Source: Motiliproteus sp. SC1-56
GTDB lineage: Bacteria; Pseudomonadota; Gammaproteobacteria; Pseudomonadales; Balneatricaceae
Reading direction: 5' to 3'
Assembly (NCBI RefSeq): GCF_017309075.1
Contig: NZ_JAEMGS010000001.1
Span: 124,001 to 188,000, forward strand
Length of the DNA stretch: 64,000 bases
The notes beneath the pieces are model-generated. The model did not search any database. It was not told the origin of the DNA and saw nothing but the letters and a program-made list of their open reading frames with translations. The position numbers were made by a program, and so were the translations under genes. Each line of letters opens with the position of its first letter. The stretch's first letter is position 1. Shown here piece after piece: positions 54,898-64,000 of this stretch.

Positions 54898-55869
54898 CTA
54901 GGCTGTTGGCAGGTGGCTGGGCCGTGCGATGTGGTTGAGCAAGATCCGCTTCAACACGTCCGGGTCCTTCACCACCTGCTCACCCTCGTAGCGGGTCTCC
55001 TCCAGGCCATACTGGCTGATCAGGCGCGAGAGCCAGAAGCGCATGGCGGCGGTACGGATCAGTATCGGCCAGGCCTGGTGCTCGCCGGGAGTAAAGGGAC
55101 GCACCCCGTTATAAGCCTGGAGCAGGGCCTGCAGCCGCTGTGGATCAAAGGCACTGTCCTCGCCGATACACCAGTCGTTGGCCACGATAGCCAGATCATA
55201 GAGCAGGTAGCCGGTGCAGGCGTTGTAGAGATCGATAATGGCGCTCAGCCGCCCCGCGTCGAAGAGGGCGTTGTCGTGAAACAGATCGCCGTGAATCACC
55301 CCCTGGGGCAGATCCAGCGACTGCTCGCGCAGGTGGTCGAACAGCGCCACCTCCTGTTGCAGCAACGCCGCGTCGTCGGCGCTCAGGTGGGCGGCGACGT
55401 TGTGCGACTCCCGCCGCCACCAGAACACGCCGCGATGGGCCTGGCGGGTGATGAAGAAGTCACGCCCGGCCACGTGGAAACGGCCCAGAGCTTCGCCGAT
55501 CTGGGCACAGTGCTCGGGACCGGGATTAACGAGACTGCGGCCCGCAAAGCGCGGCAGCAACAGTGCCGGGCGTCGGGCCAGGGTCTTGAGGGCGATGCCG
55601 TGGCGGTCCTTCAGCGGCGCCGGAACCGGCAGGCCGCGCTCGGCCAGGTAGGCTGTCAGCTCGACGAAGAAGGGCATCTCATCCTGGGACAGCTCCTCGA
55701 ACAGGGTGAGGACGAAGCGCCTTGTCTGGCCGTCTTGGAGGGTATCGACGAAGTAGTTGGTGTTCTCGATGCCCCCTTCGATCCCCTCGAACCGGGCCAG
55801 CTCCCCGAGGGAATAGTCGCTTAGAAAAGCCTCAAGGGTTGCCCGCTCGAGCTGAGTGTATACCGCCAT
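54898..55869 (-). CDS. thrB: Homoserine kinase ThrB (choline-kinase-fold type)
   Basis: A 323-residue homoserine kinase of the APH/choline-kinase fold, the type used by Pseudomonas rather than the GHMP type of E. coli. Signatures: MAVYTQLERATLEAFLSDYSLG, GIEGGIENTNYFVDT, VIHGDLFHDNALFD (catalytic loop), and SAIIDLYNACTGYLLYDLAIVANDWC (metal-binding Asp). It phosphorylates homoserine in threonine synthesis. It lies divergent from nothing: DUF2782 follows 23 bases upstream on the same strand, matching the Pseudomonas order. Confidence 0.94.
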   Translation of the reverse strand: MAVYTQLERATLEAFLSDYSLGELARFEGIEGGIENTNYFVDTLQDGQTRRFVLTLFEELSQDEMPFFVELTAYLAERGLPVPAPLKDRHGIALKTLARRPALLLPRFAGRSLVNPGPEHCAQIGEALGRFHVAGRDFFITRQAHRGVFWWRRESHNVAAHLSADDAALLQQEVALFDHLREQSLDLPQGVIHGDLFHDNALFDAGRLSAIIDLYNACTGYLLYDLAIVANDWCIGEDSAFDPQRLQALLQAYNGVRPFTPGEHQAWPILIRTAAMRFWLSRLISQYGLEETRYEGEQVVKDPDVLKRILLNHIARPSHLPTA

Positions 55870-55891
55870 TGACTACCACCTGAACGAATGA

Positions 55892-56176
55892 CTACCACCT
55901 GAACAAAACCCACTTGGGCACCAGCAACTGGGAGCGATCAAGGCGAATATAGCCGTCGTGCCCCTCGGACGGGACGAGATAGTAAGGTTTGCCGTTCTTG
56001 GGGACAACCTTGATCTCCTGGATCTCGCCGTTGATCCGGTACTCGTACCACACCTCCCCGTTTTCCCCCGGGCGAATGCGAATGTCCTCCGGCTGGTCGT
56101 GGTTGGCGCCAAAGGTCAGCGGGGCGCCCAGCGCCAGGGCCAGGGTGAAGAGCAGAACGAGGGGTTTGGCAGTCAT
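55892..56176 (-). CDS. DUF2782 family secreted protein
   Basis: A 94-residue protein with a signal peptide (LVLLFTLALALGAPLTFGA). It matches DUF2782 by EDIRIRPGENGEVWYEYRINGEIQEIKVVPKNGKPYYLVP and a C-terminal LLVPKWVLFRW. Function unknown. The gene precedes thrB on the same strand and is divergent from polA, as in Pseudomonas. Confidence 0.88.
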   Translation of the reverse strand: MTAKPLVLLFTLALALGAPLTFGANHDQPEDIRIRPGENGEVWYEYRINGEIQEIKVVPKNGKPYYLVPSEGHDGYIRLDRSQLLVPKWVLFRW

Positions 56177-56315
56177 CGCGGCGTCCTTACATGGAGTGAC
56201 TCGGTCTACTGACAGTGTAAACGTGCGCCCGCCCCGGTGACAGCAGGCGCTGATATTGTCGGTGGGATTCTTTATGATATCGGCTTCAATCCCCCATGTC
56301 GGAAGCGTAACCCCT

Positions 56316-59030
56316 ATGACCGCACCCCTGATCCTCGTCGACGGCTCCTCCTACCTCTACCGCGCCTTCTTCGCCTCCCAGCAGGCGGATCTGCGCACCG
56401 CGGAGGGCTTTCCCACGGGGGCGGTGCGGGTGGTCACCAGCATGCTGCGCCGCATGCTCAAGGAGTATCCCGAAAGCCCGGTGGTAGTGATCTTCGATGC
56501 CAAGGGCAAGACCTTCCGGGACGAGCTCTACGCCGAGTACAAGGCGCACCGGCCCTCGATGCCCGACGACCTGCGCCAGCAGATCGAACCCATTCACGAC
56601 ATCATCCGCGCCATGGGGCTGCCCCTGATCAGCGTCGAGGGGGTGGAGGCGGACGACGTCATCGGCACCCTGGCCCGCCAGGCCAGCGCCGCCGGACGCG
56701 ACACCCTGATCTCCACCGGCGACAAGGACATGGCCCAGCTGGTGGATGAGCACGTCACCCTGATCAATACCATGAACGACACCCGGCTGGACCGGGAGGG
56801 GGTGATCGAGCGTTTCGGCGTGCCCCCCGAGCTGATCATCGACCTGCTGGCCTTGGTGGGTGACAAGGCGGACAACATTCCCGGGGTACCGGGGGTGGGG
56901 GAGAAAACCGCGCTGGGGCTGCTGCAGGGGCTGGGCGGCCTCGACGCCCTCTACGCCAACCTGGGGAAGATCCCGGAGCTGGGCTTCCGTGGCGCCAAGA
57001 GCCTGCCGAAAAAGCTGGAAGCGCACCGGGAAGAGGCCGAGCTCTCCTACACGCTGGCCACCATCAAGACCGACGTGGCGATGGAGCTGGGGATCGACGA
57101 TTTCGCCCTGCCCGAGCCCGATAACGAAGCCCTGCTGGCGCTCTTCCGGCAGTTCGAGTTCCGCACCTGGGTGGAGGAGCTGAGTGATCCCCAGGCCAGC
57201 GCCGAAGCAGCGGCGCCCGTGGCGACCGACTACCAGACGCTGCTCACCGAGTCCGAGTTCGATGCCTGGCTGGATAAGCTCGAGGCCGCGCCGCTATTCG
57301 CCTTCGACACCGAGACCACGGGCCTTGACTACACCGCCGCCGAAATCGTCGGCGTCTCCTTCGCCGTGGAGCCGGGAGAGGCCGCCTACGTGCCCCTGGC
57401 CCACGATTACATGGGCGCCCCGGCCCAGCTCGACCGCGACGCCGTCCTCGCCCGCCTCAAGCCCCTGCTGGAGGACGCCGCGCGGCCCAAGGTGGGCCAG
57501 CACCTCAAGTACGACATGAACGTGCTCGCCCGCTACGGCATCACCCTGAGGGGCGTCGCCTTCGACACCATGCTCGAGTCCTACGTGCTCAACTCCACGG
57601 CCACCCGCCACGACATGGGCAGCCTGGCCGAGAAGTACCTGCAACTGCCCACGGTGAGCTTCGAGGCGATCGCCGGCAAAGGCAAGAAACAGCTCACCTT
57701 CAACCAGATCGAGCTGGCGCAGGCGGCCCCCTACGCGGCGGAGGATGCCGATGTCAGCCTGCGCCTGCACCAGGCCCTCTACCCGCAGCTGGAGCAAACC
57801 CCCTCCCTGCTCAAAGTGTACGAGGAGCTGGAAAAGCCCCTGATCCCGGTGCTGGCACGCATGGAGCAGACCGGCACCCAGGTGGACGCGACGCTGCTGG
57901 GCCAGCAGAGCCGGGAGATCAGCGCGCGCCTGGCGGAGCTGGAGCAGGAGGCCTGCGAGCTGGCGGGTGAGGAGTTCAACCTCGCCTCCACCAAGCAGCT
58001 GCAACGCATCTTCTTCGAGGTGCTGAAGCTGCCGGTCATCAAGAAGACCCCCAAGGGCGCGCCTTCCACCGCCGAGGAGGTGCTGGCGGAGCTGGCCCTG
58101 GACTACCCCCTGCCCAAGCTGATCCTGGAACACCGGGGACTGAGCAAGCTCAAGTCCACCTACACCGACAAGCTGCCCCTGCTGATCAAGCCGGGAACCG
58201 GGCGTATCCACACCTCCTACCACCAGGCGGTCACCGCCACCGGCCGCCTCTCATCCTCCGATCCCAACCTGCAGAACATACCGGTGCGCACCCCGGAAGG
58301 CCGCCGCATTCGCCAGGCCTTCACCGCGCCCGAGGGCTATCGCATCGTGGCAGCGGACTACTCCCAGATCGAGCTGCGCATCATGGCCCACCTCTCCCAG
58401 GACCGGGGGCTGCTGGAGGCATTCTCCAAGGGCGAGGATATCCACCGCGCCACCGCCGCCGAGGTGTTCGGGGTTGAACTGGAGGCGGTCACCGCGGACC
58501 AGCGTCGCAGCGCCAAGGCGATCAACTTCGGCCTGATCTACGGCATGTCCGCCTTTGGCCTGGCCCGGCAACTGGGCATAGCGCGCAAGGATGCCGCCAC
58601 CTACATCGACCACTATTTCGCCACCTACCCCGGGGTGCAGCGCTACATGGACAGCACCCGCGCCGCGGCGGCGGAAAAGGGCTACGTGGAGACCCTGCGG
58701 GGACGACGGCTCTACCTGCCGGAGATCAACGCGCGCAACGGCATGCGTCGCCAGGCCGCCGAGCGCACCGCGATCAACGCACCCATGCAGGGCACCGCGG
58801 CGGACATTATCAAGCAGGCGATGATTGAGGTGGACGCCTGGCTAGGCGAGGGCAGCGTGGACGCCCGCATGATCATGCAGGTCCACGACGAGCTGGTGTT
58901 TGAAGTGCGCGCCGAAGCGGTGGAGGACTTTAGTCGCGAAGTGAAACAGCGCATGGCCAGCGCCGCCGAGCTCGATGTCCCCCTGCTGGTGGAAGCGGGC
59001 GTGGGTGACAACTGGGAACAGGCTCACTGA
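56316..59030 (+). CDS. polA: DNA polymerase I
   Basis: A 904-residue polymerase I. N-terminal 5'-3' exonuclease (about 1-290: [43 protein letters not shown]), active 3'-5' proofreading domain (about 320-510: [29 protein letters not shown]), and C-terminal polymerase ([71 protein letters not shown]). ATG 56316 gives the family start [12 protein letters not shown]; it has GGAAG upstream. Divergent from DUF2782. Confidence 0.97.
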   Translation: MTAPLILVDGSSYLYRAFFASQQADLRTAEGFPTGAVRVVTSMLRRMLKEYPESPVVVIFDAKGKTFRDELYAEYKAHRPSMPDDLRQQIEPIHDIIRAMGLPLISVEGVEADDVIGTLARQASAAGRDTLISTGDKDMAQLVDEHVTLINTMNDTRLDREGVIERFGVPPELIIDLLALVGDKADNIPGVPGVGEKTALGLLQGLGGLDALYANLGKIPELGFRGAKSLPKKLEAHREEAELSYTLATIKTDVAMELGIDDFALPEPDNEALLALFRQFEFRTWVEELSDPQASAEAAAPVATDYQTLLTESEFDAWLDKLEAAPLFAFDTETTGLDYTAAEIVGVSFAVEPGEAAYVPLAHDYMGAPAQLDRDAVLARLKPLLEDAARPKVGQHLKYDMNVLARYGITLRGVAFDTMLESYVLNSTATRHDMGSLAEKYLQLPTVSFEAIAGKGKKQLTFNQIELAQAAPYAAEDADVSLRLHQALYPQLEQTPSLLKVYEELEKPLIPVLARMEQTGTQVDATLLGQQSREISARLAELEQEACELAGEEFNLASTKQLQRIFFEVLKLPVIKKTPKGAPSTAEEVLAELALDYPLPKLILEHRGLSKLKSTYTDKLPLLIKPGTGRIHTSYHQAVTATGRLSSSDPNLQNIPVRTPEGRRIRQAFTAPEGYRIVAADYSQIELRIMAHLSQDRGLLEAFSKGEDIHRATAAEVFGVELEAVTADQRRSAKAINFGLIYGMSAFGLARQLGIARKDAATYIDHYFATYPGVQRYMDSTRAAAAEKGYVETLRGRRLYLPEINARNGMRRQAAERTAINAPMQGTAADIIKQAMIEVDAWLGEGSVDARMIMQVHDELVFEVRAEAVEDFSREVKQRMASAAELDVPLLVEAGVGDNWEQAH

Positions 59031-59087
59031 CCCGGCCACCCCTGTTCAATAGCTGAACAAATTTCAACCATTTTTTTACCTCCGGCT

Positions 59088-59116
59088 GGAACTCCCTTGC
59101 AGCCGGAGAGTCTTTA
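59088..59116 (+). promoter_or_regulatory. Possible sigma-E (AlgU)-type promoter of the polA-downstream sRNA
   Basis: GGAACT (59088-59093), 17 bases, then TCTTTA (59111-59116) resembles the sigma-E consensus GGAACTT-N16-TCTGA. An inverted repeat CTCCGGCT / AGCCGGAG (59080-59087 and 59101-59108) encloses the -35. Alternatively TATACT at 59115-59120 could be a sigma-70 -10, though no matching -35 is evident. Confidence 0.45.
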
Positions 59117-59121
59117 TACTC

Positions 59122-59230
59122 GAGAGCCAAGTCATTCTCGACATCTGACGTGTACAGTGGGCTCTCTTGGAGAATTACGTTCCAACTTGGCCCTACCGAT
59201 CGCTCCCCTTCCGATGATAGGGCCTTTTTT
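59122..59230 (+). ncRNA. Probable small RNA in the Spot 42/ErsA position
   Basis: No gene fits 59031-59331. It holds a 5' stem GAGAGCC / GGCTCTC (59122-59128 with 59160-59166). A 3' stem GGCCCTA / TAGGGCC (59189-59195 with 59218-59224) is followed by TTTTTT. The 22-base loop between has a C-rich patch (CGCTCCCCTTCC) able to pair with ribosome sites. In E. coli Spot 42 (spf) and in Pseudomonas ErsA occupy the polA-engB interval. Sequence identity to either is not shown here; the call rests on position, promoter and terminator. Confidence 0.6.
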
Positions 59231-59331
59231 GAACATTCTTCTCTGGTAAGAAAACGCAGGCCCGACGGCATCGCCCATGCCGCCGGGCCTGTTATTTTCA
59301 GGGCCTGTCCGAATGCCCGCTAAAGCCAGAA

Positions 59332-59541
59332 TCAGCCTTCCAGCAGCTGTTGCCAGGCCGCCCGGTAGTAGCGGCTGAACGCACAGTCCACCACATCCAA
59401 TTCCACCGCCAGGGACGCCAGTTTGCTGCTGGCCTGCTTGGCCACCGAGCCTTCGCACTGCCGGGTCTTTTCGTAAGCCTGCCAGGCCAGCGGCGCCTGG
59501 GCTGCCAGCAACAGGGCGAGCACCAACAGGACACGGGTCAT
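59332..59541 (-). CDS. Small secreted protein, unknown
   Basis: A 69-residue protein with a signal peptide ([20 protein letters not shown]) and a mature part of about 49 residues. The mature part contains two cysteines (CEGSVAKQ and VDCAFSRYY), which could form a disulfide. Its ATG overlaps the engB stop by four bases (ATGA), so it is translated with engB. I do not recognise the family. Confidence 0.68.
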   Translation of the reverse strand: MTRVLLVLALLLAAQAPLAWQAYEKTRQCEGSVAKQASSKLASLAVELDVVDCAFSRYYRAAWQQLLEG

Positions 59542-60176
59542 GACACAACCTCCGCGGTGTCATCAGGAACCCGCAGCCACTGGTCGAGACGCTGGCGCAG
59601 GGTGTCCACCCCCTGCTGCTTCAGGGCCGAAAAAGTCTGCACGCTGAGCAGTTCCCCCAGGGTCGGTTGCAGGGTCTTGCGCAGCTGCATCAGCGCGCTC
59701 TGGGCCGGTCCTTTTTTCAGCTTGTCGGCCTTGGTCAGGATGATGTGCAGGGGCATCTGCGAGCTGCCGCACCAGTCCACCATCATCTGGTCGAAAGGTT
59801 TCATGGGGTGGCGGATATCCATCACCAGCACCACCCCCCGCAGGCAGCGGCGCTTTTGCAGGTAGATATCCAGGTGCTTCTGCCAGTGCTGCTTCATCGC
59901 CACCGGCACTTTGGCGTAGCCGTAACCGGGCAGGTCCACCAGCCGGATCTCGGGCTCGCCCAGGTCGAAAAAGTTGATCAGCTGCGTCCGTCCGGGGGTC
60001 TTGGAGGTGCGGGCGAGCTTGCCATTGCCAGTCAGGGTGTTGATAGCGCTGGATTTGCCGGCGTTGGAGCGGCCGGCAAAGGCCACTTCGGCGCCCTCAT
60101 CCGCGGGACACTGGTCAAAACGGCTAGCGCTGGTCAGGTAGCGGGCGCGGTTGTACTGAATCGGCTGAGAGATCAT
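59538..60176 (-). CDS. engB: Ribosome biogenesis GTP-binding protein EngB (YihA)
   Basis: A 212-residue GTPase required for large-subunit ribosome assembly and cell division. Motifs: G1 [14 protein letters not shown] (residues 30-43), G2 [13 protein letters not shown]3 [12 protein letters not shown], and G4 [10 protein letters not shown]. The start [14 protein letters not shown] at 60176 is the family N-terminus; the 60 upstream codons of the frame are non-coding. Divergent from cytochrome c4, downstream of the polA/sRNA region on the opposite strand. Confidence 0.96.
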   Translation of the reverse strand: MISQPIQYNRARYLTSASRFDQCPADEGAEVAFAGRSNAGKSSAINTLTGNGKLARTSKTPGRTQLINFFDLGEPEIRLVDLPGYGYAKVPVAMKQHWQKHLDIYLQKRRCLRGVVLVMDIRHPMKPFDQMMVDWCGSSQMPLHIILTKADKLKKGPAQSALMQLRKTLQPTLGELLSVQTFSALKQQGVDTLRQRLDQWLRVPDDTAEVVS

Positions 60177-60240
60177 AGACTTTGGTTTGGCTTTGCTGCA
60201 GTGCAAGAAGGATTCGTTCCCGTTCGAGAACAGATTTGTG

Positions 60241-60246
60241 TATAAT
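60241..60246 (+). promoter_or_regulatory. -10 element of the cytochrome c4 promoter
   Basis: TATAAT, a perfect -10, lies 144 bases upstream of the cytochrome c4 start. The -35 region about 17 bases before (TTCCCG or TCCCGT) is poor. The engB start lies 65 bases to the left in the opposite direction. Confidence 0.5.
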
Positions 60247-60389
60247 GCCGAAAATTTTGTCCGGGTGGTAGCGTGCGGTCTGCGTCCTTCGCTGCCGCCA
60301 GCCCCTCTCCGGACACTCCGCAGCATACGAATCGCGCTGACGCCGTCAGCGGCCAAACTTAAAATTTAAACTTTGGATTGGACTGGTCG

Positions 60390-60986
60390 ATGAACAAACT
60401 ACTGATTAGCCTGTTAGTTTCTTTGGGTATTGCTGGTTTCGCACACGCCGAGGGTGATGCAGAAGCGGGCCAGGCAAAAGCGGCTGTCTGCTTTGGCTGT
60501 CACGGCGCCGATGGCAACGCCACCACCCCGACTTTCCCCAAGCTGGCCGCTCAGCATGAGAACTACCTGGTCAAGCAGCTGAAAGAATTCAAAAGCGGCG
60601 ACCGTCCCAGCGCCACGATGGCCGGCTTTGCCGCGGGCCTCTCCGAAGACGATATGGCCGACCTCGCCGCCTTCTTCGGCAGCCTGGAAGTCAAGCTGGG
60701 CGACACCAGCGACGCCCGTGGCCAGGAAATCTACGAAGCGGGCCTGGCTGATAAAGGCGTTGCCGCTTGCGGCGCCTGCCACGGCACCCAAGGCGAGGGC
60801 AATGCCCTGGCCGGCTTCCCCACCCTCAAGGGCCAGTACGCCACCTACGTTGAGGCCCAGCTGAAGGCCTTCCGCGACGGCGCCCGCGCCAACGATCCCA
60901 ACGGCATGATGCGCGGCGTTGCCGCCAACATGAGCGACGCGGACATGAAGGCCGTCGCCACTTACGTTGAGGGGATGGGCAAGTAA
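60390..60986 (+). CDS. Dihaem cytochrome c4
   Basis: A 198-residue periplasmic protein with a signal peptide (MNKLLISLLVSLGIAGFAHA) and two cytochrome c domains. Haem motifs are CFGCH (about 34-38) and CGACH (about 128-132), and axial methionines are likely in the TMAGFAAGLS and GMMRGVAANMS loops. Cytochrome c4 carries electrons from the bc1 complex to terminal oxidases or other acceptors. The gene lies next to engB and polA as in Pseudomonas. Haem attachment probably uses the general maturation system. Confidence 0.95.
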   Translation: MNKLLISLLVSLGIAGFAHAEGDAEAGQAKAAVCFGCHGADGNATTPTFPKLAAQHENYLVKQLKEFKSGDRPSATMAGFAAGLSEDDMADLAAFFGSLEVKLGDTSDARGQEIYEAGLADKGVAACGACHGTQGEGNALAGFPTLKGQYATYVEAQLKAFRDGARANDPNGMMRGVAANMSDADMKAVATYVEGMGK

Positions 60987-61002
60987 CCCCACCGCCTTAC
61001 GC

Positions 61003-61031
61003 AAAAAAGCCTCCCTCGGGAGGCTTTTTTT
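61003..61031 (+). terminator. Rho-independent terminator after cytochrome c4
   Basis: AAAAAAGCCTCC, four-base loop, GGAGGCTTTTTT and a further T: a 12-bp stem, 17 bases after the cytochrome c4 stop. It may also serve the converging octahaem gene. Confidence 0.92.
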
Positions 61032-61097
61032 ATGGTTGCTACCCGCGGATCCGCCAGCCTTGCACGTCCGGGTGTCCACTGTCTGCTGTGGGCTTCT

Positions 61098-63530
61098 CTA
61101 CGGGCTCCCCCGTAACTTCCGTTCCAGCTGGATCAGCTGCGGGTCATTCGGACGAACCGCGCGCAACCGCGAAACCGCGTCCAGGGCCTGGGCCACATCC
61201 CCGCTTCCCAGGTGCAGGTAAACAGCCACATCCAACAAATCGGCAGAGTTCGGGGCCCGCGCCAGTCCCTCCTCGATAGCCGCTACAGCCTCGTCCTTGC
61301 GTCCGACACGGTCCAGCAACAGCGCACGGTTGTAGTAGGTGCGCACGTGGCCGGGGCGCCATACGCTGGCTTTCTCCAGCCAGTGCAGCGCCGCGGCAGC
61401 ATCGCCCTGTTCCACCTGCACCAGCGCCAGCAGGTAGGCCAGGTGTCCCCGGTCAGCCGGCGGCGCCTCAGAAAGGCTGACCCCCTCCTGCAGCACCTGC
61501 TGAGCGCGATCAACCTCCCCCCGCTGGCTGAACAACGTCGCCAGGTTGCTTCTCGCCGGCAGAAAGTATGGATCCATGCCCAGTGCCGCTTGATAGTGCT
61601 CAATCGCGTCGTCTTCCCGACCGCTGCGCCCGAGCACCACGGCCAGGTTGAGCCGGTTACCCGGTAGGTCGGCGCTCTCGTACAGCCGACGCTCGTAGTC
61701 GGCCATCGCCTCGACATAGGCCCCGCGCCTTGTCTTAGGTAACGCTTGCAGCGGGATCCCGGCCAGCGCTTTCAAGGCCTCATCCCGAACGGCAAGCCGG
61801 GGGTCATCCAGCAGGGGCAGCAGGTGCTCGAGCTGAAGTTGCAGGGGCGCTTCGGCGAAAGCCGGCGCACTGCTGGCCCGCACCAGGGCCGACCCGCTGT
61901 CGAGGGCAGACGCCAGGATAGGCAATCCCTGCGCGCCAAAAGACCTCAGCTCACTGACCGCGGTCGCCCTGACGATCTCGGGCACGCTGTCATCCCCGAT
62001 CAGCTTAATCAGTGCACTCGGCGCCGATGGATCACCCTGTCGGGCGGCGGCCAGGACTTCACCGTGGTGCGGCGCCCTTGGCCGCTCACCGAACCACTTC
62101 GTAATGCTTTGCGCCGCCTCCCGGGGGCTCATCCCTTCATGGCAACGGGTGCAGGCATCCGGGCTCTGGGTCTGCTCAGCGAGATCCGGGCGTGGCACGC
62201 GAAGACTGTGGTCGCGGCGCGGATCCACCACCATGTAGGTGGTGGCGGGCATATGGCAATTGACGCACCGTGCTCCCTCGCTGCCCGGCGCATGATGGTG
62301 GTGTCCGGGTCCGTCATAATCGGCAGGCTTGAGGGATGAAAAACGCACCGGCGGTGAAAGATTGTGGCACTGCGTGCACAGCTCATTCCCCGTCACGCGC
62401 AGCTTATTGGTGTGAGGGTCATGGCAGTCGGTGCAGCTGACCCCTGCCTGATGCATGCGGCTCTGTACAAAGGAGCCGTACACATAGACCTCCCCCTGGA
62501 TCTGACCGTCGGCGTGGTACATTCCCTGCTTCAACAAGGCGGGCAAGACGCTGTCCAGCAGGGGCGCTCCCGGCTGCGGTCCTACTCCAAGGGTCTGCCG
62601 GCGGCTGTGGCAGCGGGCGCACTGCTCGACCAACTGAGGGCCCGACAGCGATGACAAATTAACCGCGAGGCCATTATTCGGCGTTATCGCGCTATCCCCA
62701 TCGGCGGCTTTCGCCTGCTGCGCAGCCCAATCTATGTGACCCTGGCCGGGCCCGTGACAACTCTGGCACCCCACGTTCAGCTCGTGCCAGGTGGTTGCAA
62801 AGGTGTCCGTGGTCGCATCGTAGTGCCTTTGCAGGTTGGTCGAGTGACAATCGGCACACATCGCATTCCAGTTCTGGTAGCGCCCGCGCCAATGCAAGGC
62901 ATCGTCCGGCGTGAACGCCTGGCCCGGGTAGAGGGAGAACCAGCGCTGCCCCCCTTCCGCCTTCGAGCGCGCATCCCACGCAATGGTAAGGCTTTGCAAC
63001 CGCCCCCCGGGCAGCTCAACCAGGTACTGCTGCAGCGGGTAAAAGCCGAAGGTATAGGCGATCTCGTAGCTCTGCGCTGGTTCCTCCGGCCCTTCCAAGG
63101 TAGCCACAAACCGCTCCCCGTCACGGCCAAAGACGGCCTTGACCGGCCCGTCTTCAAAGCGGGCACCGGCAAAATTGCCGAGCACATTACCCGCGGTTGC
63201 TTCACGCATCGCCCAACCGTGATCCGAATCCTGCCACGCCTCGTGCTGGGCCGCGTGGCAGCCGGCGCAACTCCCTTCTGGCGCATAGCCCATGGCCTCG
63301 GTTGCCATTTGCGGTGGCTCGATGCCAAACGCCCTGGCGATGAGCAGCACCGACAGGAGGAGTACTTTTTTTACTTGCCCCCAGAATGGCCCTAATCCTG
63401 GGTGCGCGGTATTGGGTTGGCCGGAAGGTGGCGCCACCCCTCTCGTAACTCCCCTAAAGACACGGCACGATTTAAGCGGCGACAACGGTTGAAGAAAGCT
63501 CACTCGGCCCTCGGACTTGATAGGAAACAT
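61098..63530 (-). CDS. Eight-haem cytochrome c fused to HEAT/TPR repeats
   Basis: About 810 residues. A hydrophobic secretion segment (KKVLLLSVLLIARAFG) is followed by eight CxxCH motifs, numbered from ATG 63530 at about 88, 225, 255, 304, 366, 385, 422 and 460, in a cytochrome c554-like layout (CADCHSTNLQ, CQSCHGPGQGHIDW, CTDCHDPHTNKL, CVNCHMPAT). A HEAT-like segment (about 490-610: LIKLIGDDSVPEIVRATAVSELRSFGAQG) and four or more TPRs (about 640-800) close the protein. The start is uncertain: ATG 63530 or GTG 63437. Known relatives are multihaem proteins with TPR tails in respiratory bacteria. Substrate unknown. Confidence 0.85.
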   Translation of the reverse strand: MFPIKSEGRVSFLQPLSPLKSCRVFRGVTRGVAPPSGQPNTAHPGLGPFWGQVKKVLLLSVLLIARAFGIEPPQMATEAMGYAPEGSCAGCHAAQHEAWQDSDHGWAMREATAGNVLGNFAGARFEDGPVKAVFGRDGERFVATLEGPEEPAQSYEIAYTFGFYPLQQYLVELPGGRLQSLTIAWDARSKAEGGQRWFSLYPGQAFTPDDALHWRGRYQNWNAMCADCHSTNLQRHYDATTDTFATTWHELNVGCQSCHGPGQGHIDWAAQQAKAADGDSAITPNNGLAVNLSSLSGPQLVEQCARCHSRRQTLGVGPQPGAPLLDSVLPALLKQGMYHADGQIQGEVYVYGSFVQSRMHQAGVSCTDCHDPHTNKLRVTGNELCTQCHNLSPPVRFSSLKPADYDGPGHHHHAPGSEGARCVNCHMPATTYMVVDPRRDHSLRVPRPDLAEQTQSPDACTRCHEGMSPREAAQSITKWFGERPRAPHHGEVLAAARQGDPSAPSALIKLIGDDSVPEIVRATAVSELRSFGAQGLPILASALDSGSALVRASSAPAFAEAPLQLQLEHLLPLLDDPRLAVRDEALKALAGIPLQALPKTRRGAYVEAMADYERRLYESADLPGNRLNLAVVLGRSGREDDAIEHYQAALGMDPYFLPARSNLATLFSQRGEVDRAQQVLQEGVSLSEAPPADRGHLAYLLALVQVEQGDAAAALHWLEKASVWRPGHVRTYYNRALLLDRVGRKDEAVAAIEEGLARAPNSADLLDVAVYLHLGSGDVAQALDAVSRLRAVRPNDPQLIQLERKLRGSP

Positions 63531-63767
63531 CGGAAAATCGTGGCTGGCCTCAACCCCTTGAGCTCCCGGGACAAAGGAATGACGGCCAGACAAGCGCTCA
63601 AAGAGGATGGCTTTAATTTTATTTGCATTCAGATAGTTAAGCAGATGGATCGAAAAAGAGCAGGGAGCGCATCAAGAAAAAATAGCACTTGCCTGCAAGC
63701 CAGGCTCGGGCCACCCGAATAGCCTCCCACCAGAACGATGGGCGGCGAAAATTTTGCTCGGTTAAAA
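63531..63767. other. Intergenic region, no gene seen
   Basis: About 240 bases between the octahaem cytochrome start and the glmS terminator. It is less GC-rich near 63600-63690. No RNA gene, repeat or convincing coding frame was found. It may hold the promoter of the cytochrome gene. Confidence 0.5.
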
Positions 63768-63802
63768 AACTAAAAAGCCCGGGGTTACCGGGCTTTTTAG
63801 TT
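63768..63802 (-). terminator. Rho-independent terminator of glmS
   Basis: A perfect 15-bp inverted repeat AACTAAAAAGCCCGG / CCGGGCTTTTTAGTT with a five-base loop, followed on the minus strand by TTTT. It is 46 bases after the glmS stop. Confidence 0.93.
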
Positions 63803-63847
63803 TTGCTTGTGGATGCGAATTCGAGAAATCGTTTCCTCTGACTTCCC

Positions 63848-64000
<153 letters not shown>

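Noticed and set aside
63803-63847. Tn7 insertion downstream of glmS
   Set aside because: The sequence after glmS shows only a terminator and a cytochrome gene; no tns genes or Tn7 end repeats are visible.

Overview
The window is high-GC DNA (low 60s percent by eye) from a gammaproteobacterium. Several blocks match the Pseudomonas / Oceanospirillales gene order: ferredoxin-coaD-rsmD-M16-like-ftsY-ftsE-ftsX-rpoH, thrB-DUF2782-polA-(sRNA)-engB-cytochrome c4, and pstS-pstC-pstA-pstB-phoU. The exact genus cannot be read from the sequence. A marine, respiratory, possibly metal- or electrode-interacting lifestyle is an inference from the cytochrome genes.

Left end (1-2.0 kb): the tail of a MoxR / DUF58 / DUF4381 operon. 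2.1-12.3 kb: an accessory block, all on the minus strand. It holds an NHL beta-propeller lipoprotein, an 11-haem c-type cytochrome with doubled-CxxCH style motifs, ResB, two pairs of formylglycine-generating-enzyme-fold (SUMF1) proteins around a TPR protein, and CcsA. Together they look like a cytochrome export, maturation and assembly system, possibly for an extracellular multihaem conduit or filament. This is the most interesting region. 12.4-16.7 kb: NnrU, then an uncharacterised minus-strand operon of TusA, a small membrane protein, a LuxE-like acyl-activating enzyme and a B12-dependent radical SAM enzyme.

16.9-31 kb: regulatory and housekeeping genes. They include a PA3496-like protein, HexR, an orphan TRAP binding protein, a hybrid histidine kinase overlapping a periplasmic binding protein, ElbB, a TonB receptor, HemB, an SDR protein, OxyR (C199/C208 conserved) and RecG. 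31-44.5 kb: small proteins, ferredoxin, CoaD, RsmD, a degenerate M16-like protein, FtsY (with an N-terminal membrane segment and an E/P-repeat linker), FtsEX, RpoH, ThiS, ThiG, GshA, a FliL-like protein, Rsd, a WD40 lipoprotein and a thioesterase.

44.6-51.6 kb: the phosphate regulon pstSCAB-phoU. It has two readable Pho-box promoters, one in front of pstS and one so close to pstC that the predicted transcript is leaderless. 51.6-56.2 kb: a TorF-type porin with a possible NtrC/sigma-54 control region, then UvrD, ThrB and DUF2782. 56.3-61 kb: PolA, a probable Spot 42/ErsA-position small RNA, EngB and cytochrome c4. 61-63.5 kb: an eight-haem cytochrome fused to TPR-like repeats. The window closes with the last 50 codons of glmS and its terminator.
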